Made by a program: the position numbers and the translations under genes. A stretch of 64,000 nucleotides of DNA, from the NCBI GenBank assembly GCA_950106755.1, contig OX467091.1, positions 19,485,538 through 19,549,537 of the forward strand, given 5' to 3'. Positions within the stretch are counted from its first letter, which is position 1. Every line of letters begins with the position of its first letter. The stretch is from Climacium dendroides (taxonomy: Eukaryota; Streptophyta; Bryopsida; Hypnales; Climaciaceae). The notes beneath the pieces were generated by a model. It ran no database searches and was not told the origin of the DNA. It saw only the letters and a program-made list of their open reading frames with translations. Positions 35,728-48,776 of the stretch are shown one piece after another.

Positions 35728-38700
35728 ATTGAAATCATTTATGGTAATGTAGAGGTGGCAATTTTTTGAATTAATATTTAAACAATAAAACCAACCCAAA
35801 GGGCATGGTTTTTGTAGAATCTTTATGAAAACTTCTTAAAGACTCAAATGTGTAAACTTCTTGATGTTATTTTCTTTGTCTTCACAAGATGCATCTACCA
35901 ATCTCACGAGCACACCTAGTTCTTTATGTTTTTACTTTTTAATCCCTAACTAGTATTTAGGCATCATTTAAATTGTGCCTTCCAAAAAATGAAAAATCTT
36001 GTTTTGTGTTAAATCCTAATGGATCTTAGTGTGAATTTGAAACAATGCAATTTCCAAAAGTTAGAAGTTTTGGTTGATTTTGGCCACTGTGAAATGTTAA
36101 GACCCTTAAAGATTGAATTTTCCTATTAAAAATTATAGATGGATGAAGTTTGACCACTATGACTCTCTAAAATTTCATCTACTATTTTCTATTGACCTAC
36201 AACTCTAAATCAACTTTTCTCTTAGGTTTTGACCTGGGACTTTAATATTCCTTTTTGACTATTGTTGGATGATTTTTACTACTTTTCTTCCAAAACTAAC
36301 TTCCTAAACTACTAAACTTCATCCACTCATATCTTCTTCAATTTTTATCTATTTTTCAAGTTTAATATGTTTTTGGACAACTCTAAAACTTAACTAATAG
36401 ATTTCAAATTTTTGATTTCATTATCAATGGACTCCTATTCTCCTAAAGACTAATTTGATTGTTTAACTCCTAATTCTAATTCCTATTTCAATTAGAAGAG
36501 CAAACAATTAAAGACAAAGTTTAAGCACATACCTCCAATGTTTTTGATACCACGGTTCCATCCTCTTGAATCATTATCATAATTTTGTTGTAATATCCAT
36601 CTTGGTCCATCTTGCATCTTCTTTAATCATTTGCGTACTACTTAAATAGAAGGTTTACAAAGTAATTGGAGTTCTAAGCTAATTCCTTATCTTTCTCTCA
36701 CTCAATTCTTCTTCTTTTTCCTCTTTTCTTTGGTTACTATTCTCCTTATTCCCTCCTTATTAAATCCCAAGTATTCTAAGTCATCAATGTTGGCCTTTGC
36801 TACAACTAATTATTTTCTAATATTGCCTAGGAATCAAACTAATGGAATGACATAAACATTATTAATCTACACTAAGCATCAATTGCTTAAAATACTCCGA
36901 TGAACTTTGGTTTTACATTTTTTTAAAGCCCCTTGACTTGTTTATTATTTCCTATGATTCCAAGAGGTTGGCATGAAACTACATACTTCCTCCATTCTAC
37001 AATCTCCTCTCATAATTAGTATTTTTCTTTTTATATAAGGTAGGAGGCTCAAAATCCACGTGGGCATCAAGAACCGCCCCTACAATTAGTACTAAAATAG
37101 ACATAAGATGGTTCTTAAATTGACCTCTATAGTCTTTGAATGGATTAAGGAAAAATGTATTATTTATTGCAAAGTCAATTATTCTCCTTGCTTTCTCCAT
37201 TTTTCTATACAAGTTGTAAGTGAACAGTTTATAGAAGACCTAGAATCACAAATAGGTGCCCATGGCACAACTTGTTTGAAAATTTATAACTAATTCAATA
37301 ATGCTTTGAAAAATATGAAACCACTTGTGTTACCTTCCACATCTATTTTTCTTTGTCTGAAAAATGAACTAAAAATATTCTCGTGCAAAAGGCCAACTAG
37401 CCCTTAAATGAGTGGTTTTTGAGCCTCCTACTTTACTTGTGAAGTTTTTTCCAATTATAGCTGCGGCCACAATCAAGATCCAGTTTATGTTGATAGGGAG
37501 TTCAAAGCCGCAAACAATCCAATCTCCAAGATAGAGGGCATCCCAATCCACCAAGATGGAGAAGAATAGATGTCCCAAGACCCGTATGCTAGTTCTACGC
37601 TTGTAATTTTGATGGTTGCCAAATGGACTTTGGGTCACCCTAGTCCAAGTGATGTTATTTTTTTAAAAGGAATTCCACAAAGACTATATCTAACAAAAAT
37701 GTAGACTTAACTTAATGGACTTAATTCAATGTTTGAAACATCTATCATGTAAATATAAAAATAAGAATTCACAACTCTCCTATCAAATATGGTTTGGCCA
37801 AGAAGCTTAAAAAGAACAAATGATAAAAATAAATAGTAGAGCCAAAGCTTCACCATATAAGGTGAAAGCTAAAACAAAAAAGACTAAATGATGAAATCCA
37901 CTAGAACAAAATGAAAAAGGTAAGTATTGCAATAAATGGAACAAATCAAACTTGGTTAGAATAAATCAAATGATAATCCAAATACCAAGAATTTTGATAA
38001 GATATGTATTTGGCAAGTCAAGGCTCTAGAGGGAAATCTTTGTAAAGGAATTTCCCACACAAAGAGCTCATGCAAGATGACAACCAAGGAATAACAACAC
38101 ACAAACTTAATAAGACCCATGAACCCACGAATGCTAGTAATCAAACTCACGAAAACCACATGAACAAGCAAAAGTGTTTTGAAACTTGAAGGGACCTTTG
38201 CATCTTTTAAGAAGTGCATCAACACTTAAAAGAATGAACAAAATGCTCTAAAAACAAACATAAAATGGCCAAATTAGCCTAAAACACTACGAACATAAAA
38301 GTGTCAATAATTTGACAATAGAAAATAGGAAGTGATTTGAAAGAGGAAAGAATGCACTTTTATATTTTTTCAAAGGTATCCTTTTCCTTATTCTAACCTC
38401 TAAAAGTTTTTAGGATTAATCACTAATTACTACTAATTACTAAGAAAAAGTTAGATCTATTATTGAATCCTACCTAATTTTTGGAAAAAATTTCCAAATA
38501 ACAAATGGTTGTGCCATTGGCTTCAAAAGTTCCAAATTATCCTAGAAATTCAATATCCCTACTTCTAGGTCATTCAAACTTGCTAAAGCTAGCAAATTGT
38601 CAATACAAGGAAATGTAAAAATCTTGAATGATGCCGAAATTTGCACTTTTCAAATATTTTGATTTGGCTTGAGTATCTTGAAGGGTTGCAGTAGTAAAGA

Positions 38701-40475
38701 AAGACTCTTCTTTGGCTTTGCTTGGATTTTGCAAGTTTCTAGTATGTAGGTCAATGTATCAAATTTGTTTAAATTCCACCTAAATTTGAGGAAGTTGCTA
38801 GTCTGGATACTTGTTAGCATCAAAATGGCTTAAAATTTATTGAAACATGTTATTATTACTAAAAATTCTATCCTAATTTTTAGTAGAATTTCACAGCAAA
38901 GTAGGTACTTTCCAAGAATTTCCATCACTAATTAAAGCCATTGACTTTCCAAAAAGTCATCTTTTGTATTCCAAAAAAAATCCAAAATTCCTTGGATAAC
39001 CTCTAAGAAGTTTCCACGCACTAAGTGCATGCTAATATTCTAATCCTACATTTTTCATGAGAAGATTTAACTAATTACCTCCTTTTAATTTTGATGGACA
39101 TGGAATCCTTTGGTTGGAAGGGGATTTTGATGAATCAATTGCATTGTTGAGCTCCTAGAATTTTTTATGTCATAATCACCTCTTTTCACTTTTTGATCAC
39201 CTTGTCCCTTGTATTGCTTAAGTTTTTATCTACAAAGCCAACTTCTAACTTTCTACAATTCTCTCGGCATGGATGTAATTTCTAATTTAGATGACTACAA
39301 ATATCTTTAAGGCTAGAATAATTTTTTTATTGTAAACTATTAGCTTTCATTTAGCCACGCTCTGTTACATACACTTATAGGTTTGGGTCAACCTCTAATG
39401 GAAATCTCGTAGTTGTTTGGCTTGACTATATATCTCTCAAATGCATATTCCTTCTCTCATACACCTAATTGGTTTTTCAGGTCTACACCTATTCATATCC
39501 TAGAAGCAAAGTATTGGAGTGTTTTAGATACTCTAAAATCCATCGTATTGGTATTTGGTAGGGACTTTTACCAATTATAGTTTAAATACTCTTTTTATGA
39601 CTTTTTTTATTACAAATTCTACTAGCAAAAAAAATCTTAAGACTAAAGTGACAACTCAAGGGTTAACATGAGATCACCCAAAATTAATGATTTAGAGCTA
39701 AAATTTTGTGGTCTATTTTCACACTAGGTGGGCAATTTCATACAAAGGGGCATCCAAAAATATATTCTTTCTATCCTAAAATAATCTTCTAGTTTTCCTT
39801 AATTTTTCCAAAATAATCTTTTGGTTCTTCTTAATTTTTTTTCCCAAAATGATCTTGTTGCATGTTGTAATGTGGTAGAAAAGGGTCTAGTGGCAATTCC
39901 AAGAACAATGGGACGAAACTCAAGTCAAAGTGTATAGAAAATAGTAAAAAACACCAATATTAGCTGTCATATATAGGCTAGGGCCACAAACACCATTGGG
40001 TTACAAATTGATCTCTTTTTGATGCCACACATGGGCTTAGAGAAGAACTCACAATAAATAATTACGTGGCCACTAGTGCTCCTTAAAAACGCCCCCCAAA
40101 TTCCAGTTTTGACTACTTAAAAACTACACTTCAAAAAAGGTTCCAAAAATCAAAGTTTCAAAATGATAGGAATGTACCAAATTCTACTCATAACTCAAAA
40201 CAAGAGGAGATAAAGTTATTATCAGCCTTAATTCAAAGTATGAAGATCATTTCAAGATAGAAGAAGTATTCTTTTATAGCCTCTACATTTGTGCAAAGAA
40301 AATTCCTTTGCCCCTACTTTTGAGCATTGAAGATGGTTTCAAGATCATTTTTTAGGTGAAATCTCATCACCACTAAGTCCTCACAAATGAACAATTTTAA
40401 GTGTGTTTTTTAACTATGGTTGATTTATTATAAATTAAAAAGTAGACATATCCCTTATCTTTGAAAAACAGGGAC
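35728..40475. other. AT-rich spacer
   Basis: Minus-strand frames at 36997-37212, 37369-37638 and 37956-38225 are unrecognised. TAGGAGGCTCAAAA at 37044 and its inverse near 37417 form an isolated inverted pair. No gene supported. Confidence 0.5.
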
Positions 40476-40664
40476 ACAATATTGTCGGGTACAACTAAAA
40501 GTACGTAGTATTTAAATTTGAGACTTGTCAATAATACTACAATATTGTTGGGTACAACTAAGAATGCATAGTGCTCAAATTTGAGATTTGTCAAGAGTAC
40601 TACAATATTATTGGGTACAACTAAGAGTGCGGAGTACTCAAATTTGAGACTTGTCAATAGTACA
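40476..40664. repeat. 63-bp tandem repeat, three copies
   Basis: Copies start ACAATATTG near 40476, 40539 and 40602, each with GGGTACAACTAA and AAATTTGAG. The period is a multiple of three, which leaves a minus-strand frame open as 21-residue repeats. Confidence 0.88.
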
Positions 40665-41097
40665 ACAGATCTACAATATGATTAATAGACCACAATTAAT
40701 TAGCAAGGTTTTCCCTCTAGGAGTCATAGTACTCATGGTTCTAAGCACCAAGACTCCACATTTTGACAAGATAATGATTTTGGATAGCTTACTACGAACA
40801 AATTTTTTTCTTTTAAAATTTTATGCAATATGCAGTTGAGAAATATCTTTCAAGTGCAACAATTTCCATATTTTTTGACAATGTGGTTAAAAAGTTATTG
40901 TATGATACGTAGTTTCTATTGCTCGGTGGGCAACTTGAGTAGCTAAAAAAAATCACTTTTCCCAAGAAACTAAAGTTTGAAATTGGTTTTCTAGATTTCT
41001 ATATATAAATAAAGCTTTGAATCATTCAATTTTGATGAATGAGATGAAAGTTATGAGGGGTTTTAGTTTGCATGCAACTATAGAATTTCTATTCTTC

Positions 41098-41640
41098 AGG
41101 GGTGCACAGACGCTGGGACGTTTCACGCCCGGACATCTGAACGAACGTGCAACGTCTGCGTCCGTGGGTTTTCGAGAGTCCGGGGACATAGAAATATCAG
41201 ACTCACGTACATCCAGTGGACGGGCGATCGGGCGAACGGATGAGCCGACGGAGCGGACGGTTGGGCGGATGGGGCTGACCGCGGCGATGATGGGGCCGAC
41301 TGGGCGGACGGGGCTGACCATAGCAATGGCGGACGAGGCCGACCGCATAGACAAGGCAAACGGCGCCAACCGATCGGATAGGGCGGACGAGGCCGACTGC
41401 GCAAATGGTGCAGATGCGCCGACCGATCGGACAGGGCGGACGGGGTCGACCTCGCGGACGGAGGTGGATTCCGCCGTGCGCCTGATCGGACGGCCAGGAG
41501 AATTGGATTGCGAAGGCCGTCCGATGTAGCCCTAAATCTGACGGTCCATCCAAAATCACTGTTTGCTCGGTTTGCTGACCACGTGGCCCGTCCGACCGGT
41601 CGGCAGTCCGATCGGACATCCAATCAGACGGACCCGATGA
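41098..41640. repeat. GC-rich degenerate CGGACGG array at the left end of the hAT element
   Basis: Dense variants of GGGCGGACGGGGC. Similar sequence recurs at 43360-43650, 45930-46030 and 46800-47010, all inside the element. Subterminal motif clusters bind transposase in known hAT elements; that role here is inferred. Confidence 0.65.
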
Positions 41641-41890
41641 AGCAGACGATTGGCTGTCCGCTAGGGCAGACAGCTGAGATTGGGCAGAAGGGATCGCTGT
41701 CTACTTCATACAAGAGAGGCGGTCGGGCTGTCCGCCTCTCACTTTTACCTTCCCCCTTGCTTGCAAGAGAGAGTGGAGAAGCTTAGTGCCTTTGGGCCCT
41801 ATTGCCTCCTCTTCTCAAGAGGGTAAAGGTGAAATCTTGGGGGGACCCTTGTCATTTTTTTTCTCAAATTGTGTGATATTCATCAAGATG

Positions 41891-42542
41891 CCAAGGGCAA
41901 AGAAGAAAACGAAGCTTTTGGAGGAACCTAATGAGGCCAACGTCATAGATAACCCCTCGCACACTTACACCGCGTTTTTTAGGAAATTCATAGCTGAATT
42001 CTATGAGAGAAACTACCATGTCTCTTGATTTTAAGTATGTTCGTTATCAAGAGGAGGGCATTGAGAAGTTCAAAGGCGAAATGAAGGACATGATGAATGA
42101 AGTGTTGCAGGTGCAGGAGTGGTATCAAGAAATGGAAAAGAAGAATTTTACTAGCTAGTTGGACAAACGGGCGCATGATGCACTATAGAATGCGAAAGGA
42201 ATCGTCGAAAAATTTGGTAAGGTTCATCGCATTGATGATGAAGCCATCACGCACGAGATTACAAAAGTGGACATGTTCGTGAGTCGGATGAGACCATTTG
42301 CTTCCAGACAAAATAGAGGTGGATTTTTGGATTGGTGGGCAACTCATGAAGGGAGAGTAAATATGCGAGTTGCATTGTGCCATTTAATAGCGCTCCCGGG
42401 AATCGCAAAGGTGATTCCATAAGATAATGTAATCTTGCGCAGGGGCTATGCCACAATTCGTAGGGTGCGAATCGAAGGATGTCTTGAACTTCAACCACAT
42501 TGGAAATTTGCAGTAAAGGTGTCTGTCCAAGAAGGTCGATGA
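41891..42542 (+). pseudogene. Decayed ORF inside the hAT element
   Basis: It begins MPRAKKKTKLLEEPNEANV and stops at 42026. The frame starting at ATG 42018 overlaps this and then runs 174 codons with in-frame stops at 42156 (TAG), 42186 (TAG) and 42420 (TAA). Content between stops is coding-like: KFKGEMKDMMNEVLQVQEW, EITKVDMFVSRMRPFASRQ, FLDWWATHEGRVNMRVAL. The WWATHE segment is only vaguely like the hAT C-terminal motif and the SER-FS signature is missing, so transposase origin is unproven; a captured host sequence is equally possible. Confidence 0.5.
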
Positions 42543-43001
42543 CCCAAGTGCTACACCTGGTCCCCAGTGTTTCAAATTAGGCCCCAAGTGCTATATCTAG
42601 AGGTTTCAAGTGTCTCAACTAGGGCCCCAATTGTGAAACTTGGGGCCCCCAAGTGTTTCAACAGGGGCCCCAAGTGCTACACTTGAGGTCCCCAATGTCT
42701 CAACCGGGGCCCCAAATGCTACACCTGGGGTCCCTAGTGTTTCAACTTGGGCCCCAAGTGCTACATCTGGGGTCCCAAATGTCTCAACTGGGGCCCCAAG
42801 TGTCTCAAGTGGGGCCCCAAGTGCTACACCTTGGGGCCCCTAGTGTCTTATATGGGCCCCAAATGCTACACCTCGGGTCCCCGGTGTTTCAAATTGGGAT
42901 CCAAGTCCTACACCAATTGAGAAACTTGGGGCCCCCAAGTGTTTCAATTGGGGCCCCAAGTGCTACACTTAGGGTCCTCAGTGTTTCAATTTGGGCCCCA
43001 A
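42543..43001. repeat. 21-bp minisatellite, about 22 monomers in 42-bp pairs
   Basis: Alternating monomers of the type GGCCCCAAGTGCTACACCTGG and GGTCCCAAATGTCTCAACTGG (each written here at 20-21 bases; the core is GGCCCCAAGTG). The 21-bp period keeps several frames open, giving 7- and 14-residue peptide repeats that I do not regard as genes. Confidence 0.9.
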
Positions 43002-43657
43002 TGCAGTCCACACAGTTTGGAACGAAGACTATTCATTGTGGTGGAATGGTGGTACTTTGCGTGAAATGTTGAGAATGGATAACGATTATCCAAACAATAT
43101 TGCCATTCGCATTATGTGTGACTCCAAAATTAGCTCAATAGTACCCTTTTCTATTTATTACCTCAAAGTTAAAACAATTAATTTGTAGCGGTTTTAGATT
43201 ATAATAATGAATGAATGCAACTTATTCATTCACAATAGCTCACACACCAAGTTGGGGTGCGCAAAGACCAATTGCCGTTGGATCATCCACTCTGCAAGGG
43301 AAATAATTGTGCAGACTGAGCCGTCCGTTGCACTCTTTATACCGACCGTTGAGGCGGATGTCGCTATCGGCCTGAGGGTCGGATGGCAAGATCGGATGGA
43401 CACCGCAAGTCCGCACCTCTCATTGTACGGTCGAGAACGATGTACGGACGGACACACCGACCACTTTGCCGTCGGGCCGTCCGCCGAGCGGACGGGTGGA
43501 TGGGCGGATGGCCAGACTTCGTCCGCATCGATTGATCGGCCATCGACTCGATTGATAGGTCGTCAATCCGTCCGCTCAGTGGACGGATAGATGGTTTCAC
43601 CGACCGCTTGGTCGGCACACTGTCCGCCGAGCGGACGGGCAGACGAGCCCACAACAT

Positions 43658-43699
43658 TTGGATTCTCTAAACTCAGTTATTTGCGAGTAGAGAATCCAA
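43658..43699. repeat. Perfect 12-bp inverted repeat, 18-nt loop
   Basis: TTGGATTCTCTA and TAGAGAATCCAA flank an 18-base spacer, next to a GC-rich block of the hAT element. No T-run follows. Confidence 0.8.
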
Positions 43700-46368
43700 A
43701 GAAGTGAGGTAGTAGACTGTCAATTCGTCACTAACTTCACGTGAGGACATCAAAACTTTAAAAATTGAAGGCGGGAATTCTGCCCCTTCAATCTGAAACT
43801 CAAAAAACAACTCCATATCCTAAACCCTATACCCTAAAAAACATAAATCCTACCCATAATTGTGAACTCTATTTCCTTTTAGAATTTTGATATTTCTCTT
43901 CATCAAATATGTTTGTAATTGACTCATTGTTACATCTTATGAGTACTTTGTGTACAAACTATAAATATATATAGAAAGAGAGAGAGAGAATTTTTATGGT
44001 GAATTTAAAAAATATATAATTGAAGAAAAGTGAAGTCTTCAGTCATTTTCTATAATAGTGACAATATTGAACAAATAAGTCATAACTCATAAGTCAATTA
44101 CAAATGTAAGGCATTAGAAATTTAATGTTGTTTTCATTAATCTATAATGATGGTTATATTCTCTAGGAAACACAAGCAATTTGTTCAACTTCATGAATTC
44201 TTCAATTTATAGACTTGAAAGTAAGAAAGTTAAAATGAGTGAAAGTTGTTTCAAGCTCACTTATACAATTTAAACCCTCCCTAGAAATTTGTTTATTATG
44301 ATGTTGAATTATGAATTCAACACGTTCAATGCAAAAGTCTCTATTTTCATTTAAATTGATTGAAACCAATGTAGATTAAAGTCAATATTCCAATGTGAAT
44401 TTTAAAGTGAGTGTCATACTGTCATTGCAATTGAATTTGAATCCATTTTTCCAAATTGAAATTGCCTTTCAAACTGAAATTGAACATGACATGCAAATGC
44501 AATTTGAAATGGAATGTGCATTCAAATTGAAATGGAATGTAGGAGAGAAATAGTAACAAATTTGAATTTGAATTTGAATGCAACTCAAGTAATTCAAATT
44601 ACATTTGAAGTTTTGATTTTAATAACCTTCTAATGTAGAACTTCAATTGATTTCCCAAACACATTCATTTGGAATTGTAATAAAAACAATGCACTAGTGC
44701 ACTGTAATTAGAATTTCAATTTCAATTTTGTTGGAATTCTAATTTGATCATTTGAGCTTTCCAACCTTTCTTAGAAATGTATTGTAGTAAACATGAAAGC
44801 TATATCGAATTCTAATTTTCTCCAATTTTATTAATGTAAAGTACAAATCAGTAATTAAATTTTCAATATACATTTTTAGATTGAGGTATGATCCCCAATG
44901 AAACTATATTTTACTTTAATTTGCAATCTAATAGAATATGTAGTTGCCAATTATGTCAAATGCAAGTACAATGTTTAATTCAAATTGAAAATGAATCTAA
45001 ATCCTAATTGACTTCAATTTCACATTCACTTGGAATTCAATTCTTCTGAAATTTCAATCAATTTAGTTCACCTTCAAATTGATGCTTATGAAAATCAATG
45101 AAATTTGGATTAAATATTTTGCTTTACAATTTGGTTGGAGGTTTCAAATTACAAAGAATACAAATGTAGGAATGTCACATAGAACTTTCCCCTTCGCTAC
45201 ATGAAACCTTGTTTTCATTTAAAACCGTTTCCATTTATAGTTTGACCATATAAACATATGTACTGTAATTCTCTAAAGATTGCAACATGGTGACATGGCC
45301 GTGCAACACTGTAGCCCTCAAATCAAAAAATATTTAAGTAATTCACTCTTGCAAATCATTTCACTGTTTCATGTCAACACTTATCTTGGAGTTATTTCAA
45401 CTGTAAGTTGCTAAATCAAAATATTTTAGATTTTTACTGCAAACTAAGTACAAACGAGTACTTATAACCTTGTGAGGCTTTGGATTTTCTAGTGGTAGGT
45501 TTCATTCGAGATTTGTTGGCAAGGGCTTCAACTTTGTTATTGTTCATTCCCAAATTTTGTATAATTTGTACAATTTGTAAAACCACACCCCCCCCAAAAA
45601 AAAATCTTTGAACAGAATTCAACTTCCACCTCTTCCAACCTTATAGGAACATCTACTTAAGCAAGAGGACCAACTCCTTCATCCAATCATTCCCCCCCCC
45701 CCTTTTCCACAAAGAATGAATTGGTCACTTTTTTTTGGAATTGGTTGTTGAAAGTTGAATCCAAGCCCCATACCACCGCATGACCGCAAGTGATCAAACC
45801 TCGGACCTCAAGATAAGAACCACAGTCTTCTAAGTATCTTTATGAGAAATTATCATAGTAAAGAGATTTAGAAGTTCCACTTTCCCGAATGGCAGATAAA
45901 CTCTTAGTCATTCATGTCACCTTTATGCGGTCAGCTCCGTTCGCTGCTGTCGGCCCATCCGCGTGGTCGGACAGTCCAGTGCGGACTTACGATCGACCCC
46001 GTCCGTTGCGGTCGGCCCATCCGCGGCCGTTTTTCTTCCGTAATATGTTGTAAAGTAGCATTGCCTTCAATTATTTCAAGAAGTTGCTCCTTTGAAACAA
46101 ATGTATCGGAAATATCTTTCTGGCCATCGGGAAGCACAAGCAGTGTTTATACTGTCCCAGAGTATGTACTCTAATCCACCTTTTGAGCCAACTTTAGTTC
46201 TATATATACCATGCTTGTTATGGTGTAGTTAATTCTACCCTTGCTCATCGATTTGTTCCCAAAGAGGGCCCGCCACACCTCTATGGAACGATGGACAAAA
46301 TGAGGGCTGAGGCAACTTGCGGGTTTAAAAGAAAACTCCCGAGTATGACTAGCATGTAATTCTTCAGG

Positions 46369-46566
46369 CTATAACTTCCCACTGTGATACATCTTTACAT
46401 ATTTCTTGCACAACTTGGAAGTCCAATACTCATCGACCACCTTCTCCCACTCACGCTCCGCTAAAATGTTCTCATCCTTTAAAATGTCAAAATGGAGCTC
46501 ATGATGAACTCCTTTTTGTTTCGATCTCTTCCTGCTTTCACCTTTATTGCCACTTTTTTCTTTCAT
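46369..46566 (-). pseudogene. Short coding-like fragment inside the hAT element
   Basis: 65 codons, Lys/Glu-rich, starting MKEKSGNKGESRKRSKQKG, with EREWEKVVDEYWTSKLCKKY. It ends in a stop and coding-like pieces continue leftwards in broken frames to about 45931 (VSKEQLLEIIEGNATLQHIT). Possibly remnants of one minus-strand gene of the element; not recognised. Confidence 0.3.
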
Positions 46567-47670
46567 AGCTACTTGATGCCTTGAATATTGTCTCTGACTG
46601 TGTATAAATGACTAATTCAAACTCCCTCCGGTGTAATCAAAGATGTGTGACCCCAACTCTCTACCACATAGGAGCAACTAGCATGGTGAGGCAACAATAG
46701 CACATTTGATGTGGTGTTATTTCCCAAAGAGGAGAGTTGAAGTGAGGAAAAATGCCTTGGCCGTCCACTCCCAGACCTAAAACTTTCCTTCCCGAATCTA
46801 ACCCGAACGACGCAAATCTACCCCGAACCGGCGGACCGCGTTTGGTCGGACGGTCCATCCGCTGCCGAACCTGTGGACTGGCGGTCTGCCCGACCACTCC
46901 AACATCAGTCCGCCCAACCGCTCCGTCGGTCGTTCTCCCAACTGCTCTGACGTCAATTCGCCTGACCTCTGCCACATCCGTTTGACCAACCGCTAGACGC
47001 CAACCAACCACAGTCTAGCTGCGTTATTACGCCTGGACGTCCGGATTTTGGACGCGATTTTGAGATGGATGTGCGTTTGAGACAACCCTGCTATTCTTAA
47101 ATGAACTTTGAAGTGCATTACTTAATTCAATTTTCAATATTTAAAAAATAAAATAAAATCATTGGATGTAGATTGTTTATTACAACATTACAACCATTGG
47201 AATTGGAATTTTTTAATTCCATAACTAAAATTTTAATAATATAGTATTTTAAATCATACTTTGCTTCTTTCTACTTACTATTTTTTCCAAGCATGTATAT
47301 GAAATATTTTCTATTGAAATTTTTATATGTATTTTCAACTTATTTCTTCAATATATTATGGAGAGTTGTAAGTTGTAGGATCTATATATATTAAAAATTT
47401 TGAAAGATGAAAACCTAGCCATTGGGGGAAGAGTTGAAAATTCTTTAAAAAAAAATCTAAGCATCATGATTTTGCAATTGCCTGGTAAAGTTTCTTATTT
47501 TGAAATCTTAAGAAGGTGTATTCTAACCAATCATCTAAAGTATCCTTAAATTAGATTTGTCAATGAATAAATATAGATAAAGATTTTAGCTTTGCTATAG
47601 ATTTGAGCACTTTGAAGCTATTTTGGGCCTAATTAAATCGATTTGTTTTAGAGGTTAAACACTACACAAT

Positions 47671-48776
47671 TGACGACCATTTCTTACAATGATCCTAGAG
47701 ACAATTAGACTTCTCATACCAAAGATGAAGGTGGTCACCTTTGTAGTAGAATGAAATTATAAAACGCTTATACTATTTATTGCATACATAATAAAAATAG
47801 AGAATATTAGATCTTTTGGAAAATAAGTTCAAAAGTTAAGACAAAATGGATAGTTGAATGGATTAGTGTCTCAATAACATAAAGATGTTTAGAACTCACA
47901 AATGGCCATGTTTCCTCACAATTTTTATAGGCCCCATTAGGAGACGCTTACGCTCCCCTAACGGGGAACTTCGGCGTCTGAATGTTGATAGTGGGGAACC
48001 TCACAATTCTTCCATACAAATCTCGCATACAAATCTTTCATCCCATGAAATTTCCATCTCTTGTGCACGCTTATGCACTTGCATTTCACGGTGTTGCAAT
48101 TCCTTGTTATCTTGAAAAGAAATCTCAAATTTTCAATCTAACAAGCTGCAATTCGGTTGCTCATTGGGTGTCTTCTAAAATCTCGGTATTGAAGGGTCTT
48201 TGAATTTGATCTCTTGTTTTTGTTTTTTCCAACTCTCCCTATTAGAAAAAGCTTCTAAATAAAATCATGTGTACGTTGTTCAATTCTCAATTTTTCAATT
48301 TGATAGTTGAGTAGTATTTTGAATTATTTGTGATGGGCTTGTGTGATGAATTTGAGTTTATGGTTCGAAGTACTTGAAGTGGTGGGATGGAGCACCGATT
48401 TTGGTGTTCGTGTTTGTAGGGATAATGTGATGGCATAGATTAGGTATGATTATGGGAAATTTCACATTAAGTATTGCAAAGTCTCCATTCATTATATTCA
48501 TCATATAGTTGAACTTTGAGCCTTTAGCTAGAATAATCTAGAAACTTGCACCATCTCAAAGTTTGCACATTTATTTGTGGTTAGCTAAAAATCAACTACA
48601 AAAATCAAAATGTCCATAGATGAGGTGTTTTTACAGTTAGCATAAATCAAAGCTTAATTATATGGTGAATGGAGCCTTAATTGTATTATATAGGTAATGG
48701 AGTCTCTACCTTATTTGTGTCCCAAGAAGAGAAGACCTAATGCATTACTAATTCAAAAAAACCCAATAGTTTTCTT
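47671..48776. other. Spacer with a short GC-rich hairpin
   Basis: CCCCATTAGGAGACGC (47932-47947) and GCTCCCCTAACGGGG (47952-47966) are imperfectly inverted. A frame through 47982-48203 is unrecognised. Confidence 0.45.

Larger units (their letters stand above)
41097..47090. mobile_element. hAT-type DNA transposon, about 6.0 kb, decayed
   Basis: Ends are CAGGGGTGCACAGACG (left) and the inverse of CAGGGTTGTCTCAAACGC (right). The 8-bp direct repeat CTATTCTT flanks it at 41089-41096 and 47091-47098. Removing the insert restores a sequence that aligns with the uninterrupted repeat copy near 3620-3655 (ATAGATTCTCTACTCTAAAATAAACTTTGAAGT region), which acts as an empty-site control. CAGGG ends with 8-bp duplication are diagnostic of the hAT superfamily. 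No intact transposase is visible. The interior holds a broken ORF (41891-42542), a 21-bp minisatellite, GC-rich arrays and AT-rich filler (43740-45900) in which I see no gene. Confidence 0.8.
40670..47670. mobile_element. Repeat family R1, copy split by the hAT element
   Basis: Left part 40670-41096 and right part 47099-about 47670 join into one R1-like copy once 41097-47090 and one CTATTCTT are removed. GAGGTTAAACACTAC near 47650 resembles the R1 right end. Confidence 0.55.

Noticed and set aside
37044..37430. Inverted TAGGAGGCTCAAAA pair as MITE ends
   Set aside because: Similarity is limited to about 14 bp and there is no target duplication.
40397..40657. 86-codon minus ORF with 21-residue repeats
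   Set aside because: By-product of the 63-bp tandem repeat.
41017..41623. ORFs of 114-170 codons on both strands at the left of the hAT element
   Set aside because: GC-rich CGGACGG array lacks AT-rich stop codons, so all frames stay open; no recognisable protein.
42640..43072. ORFs of 67 and 139 codons with 7- and 14-residue repeats
   Set aside because: Produced by the 21-bp minisatellite; composition follows the DNA repeat, not a protein fold.
45776..45840. Minus-strand box-B-like sequence suggesting a tRNA-derived SINE
   Set aside because: Only a loose match to GGTTCGAATCC and no convincing box A or tail.
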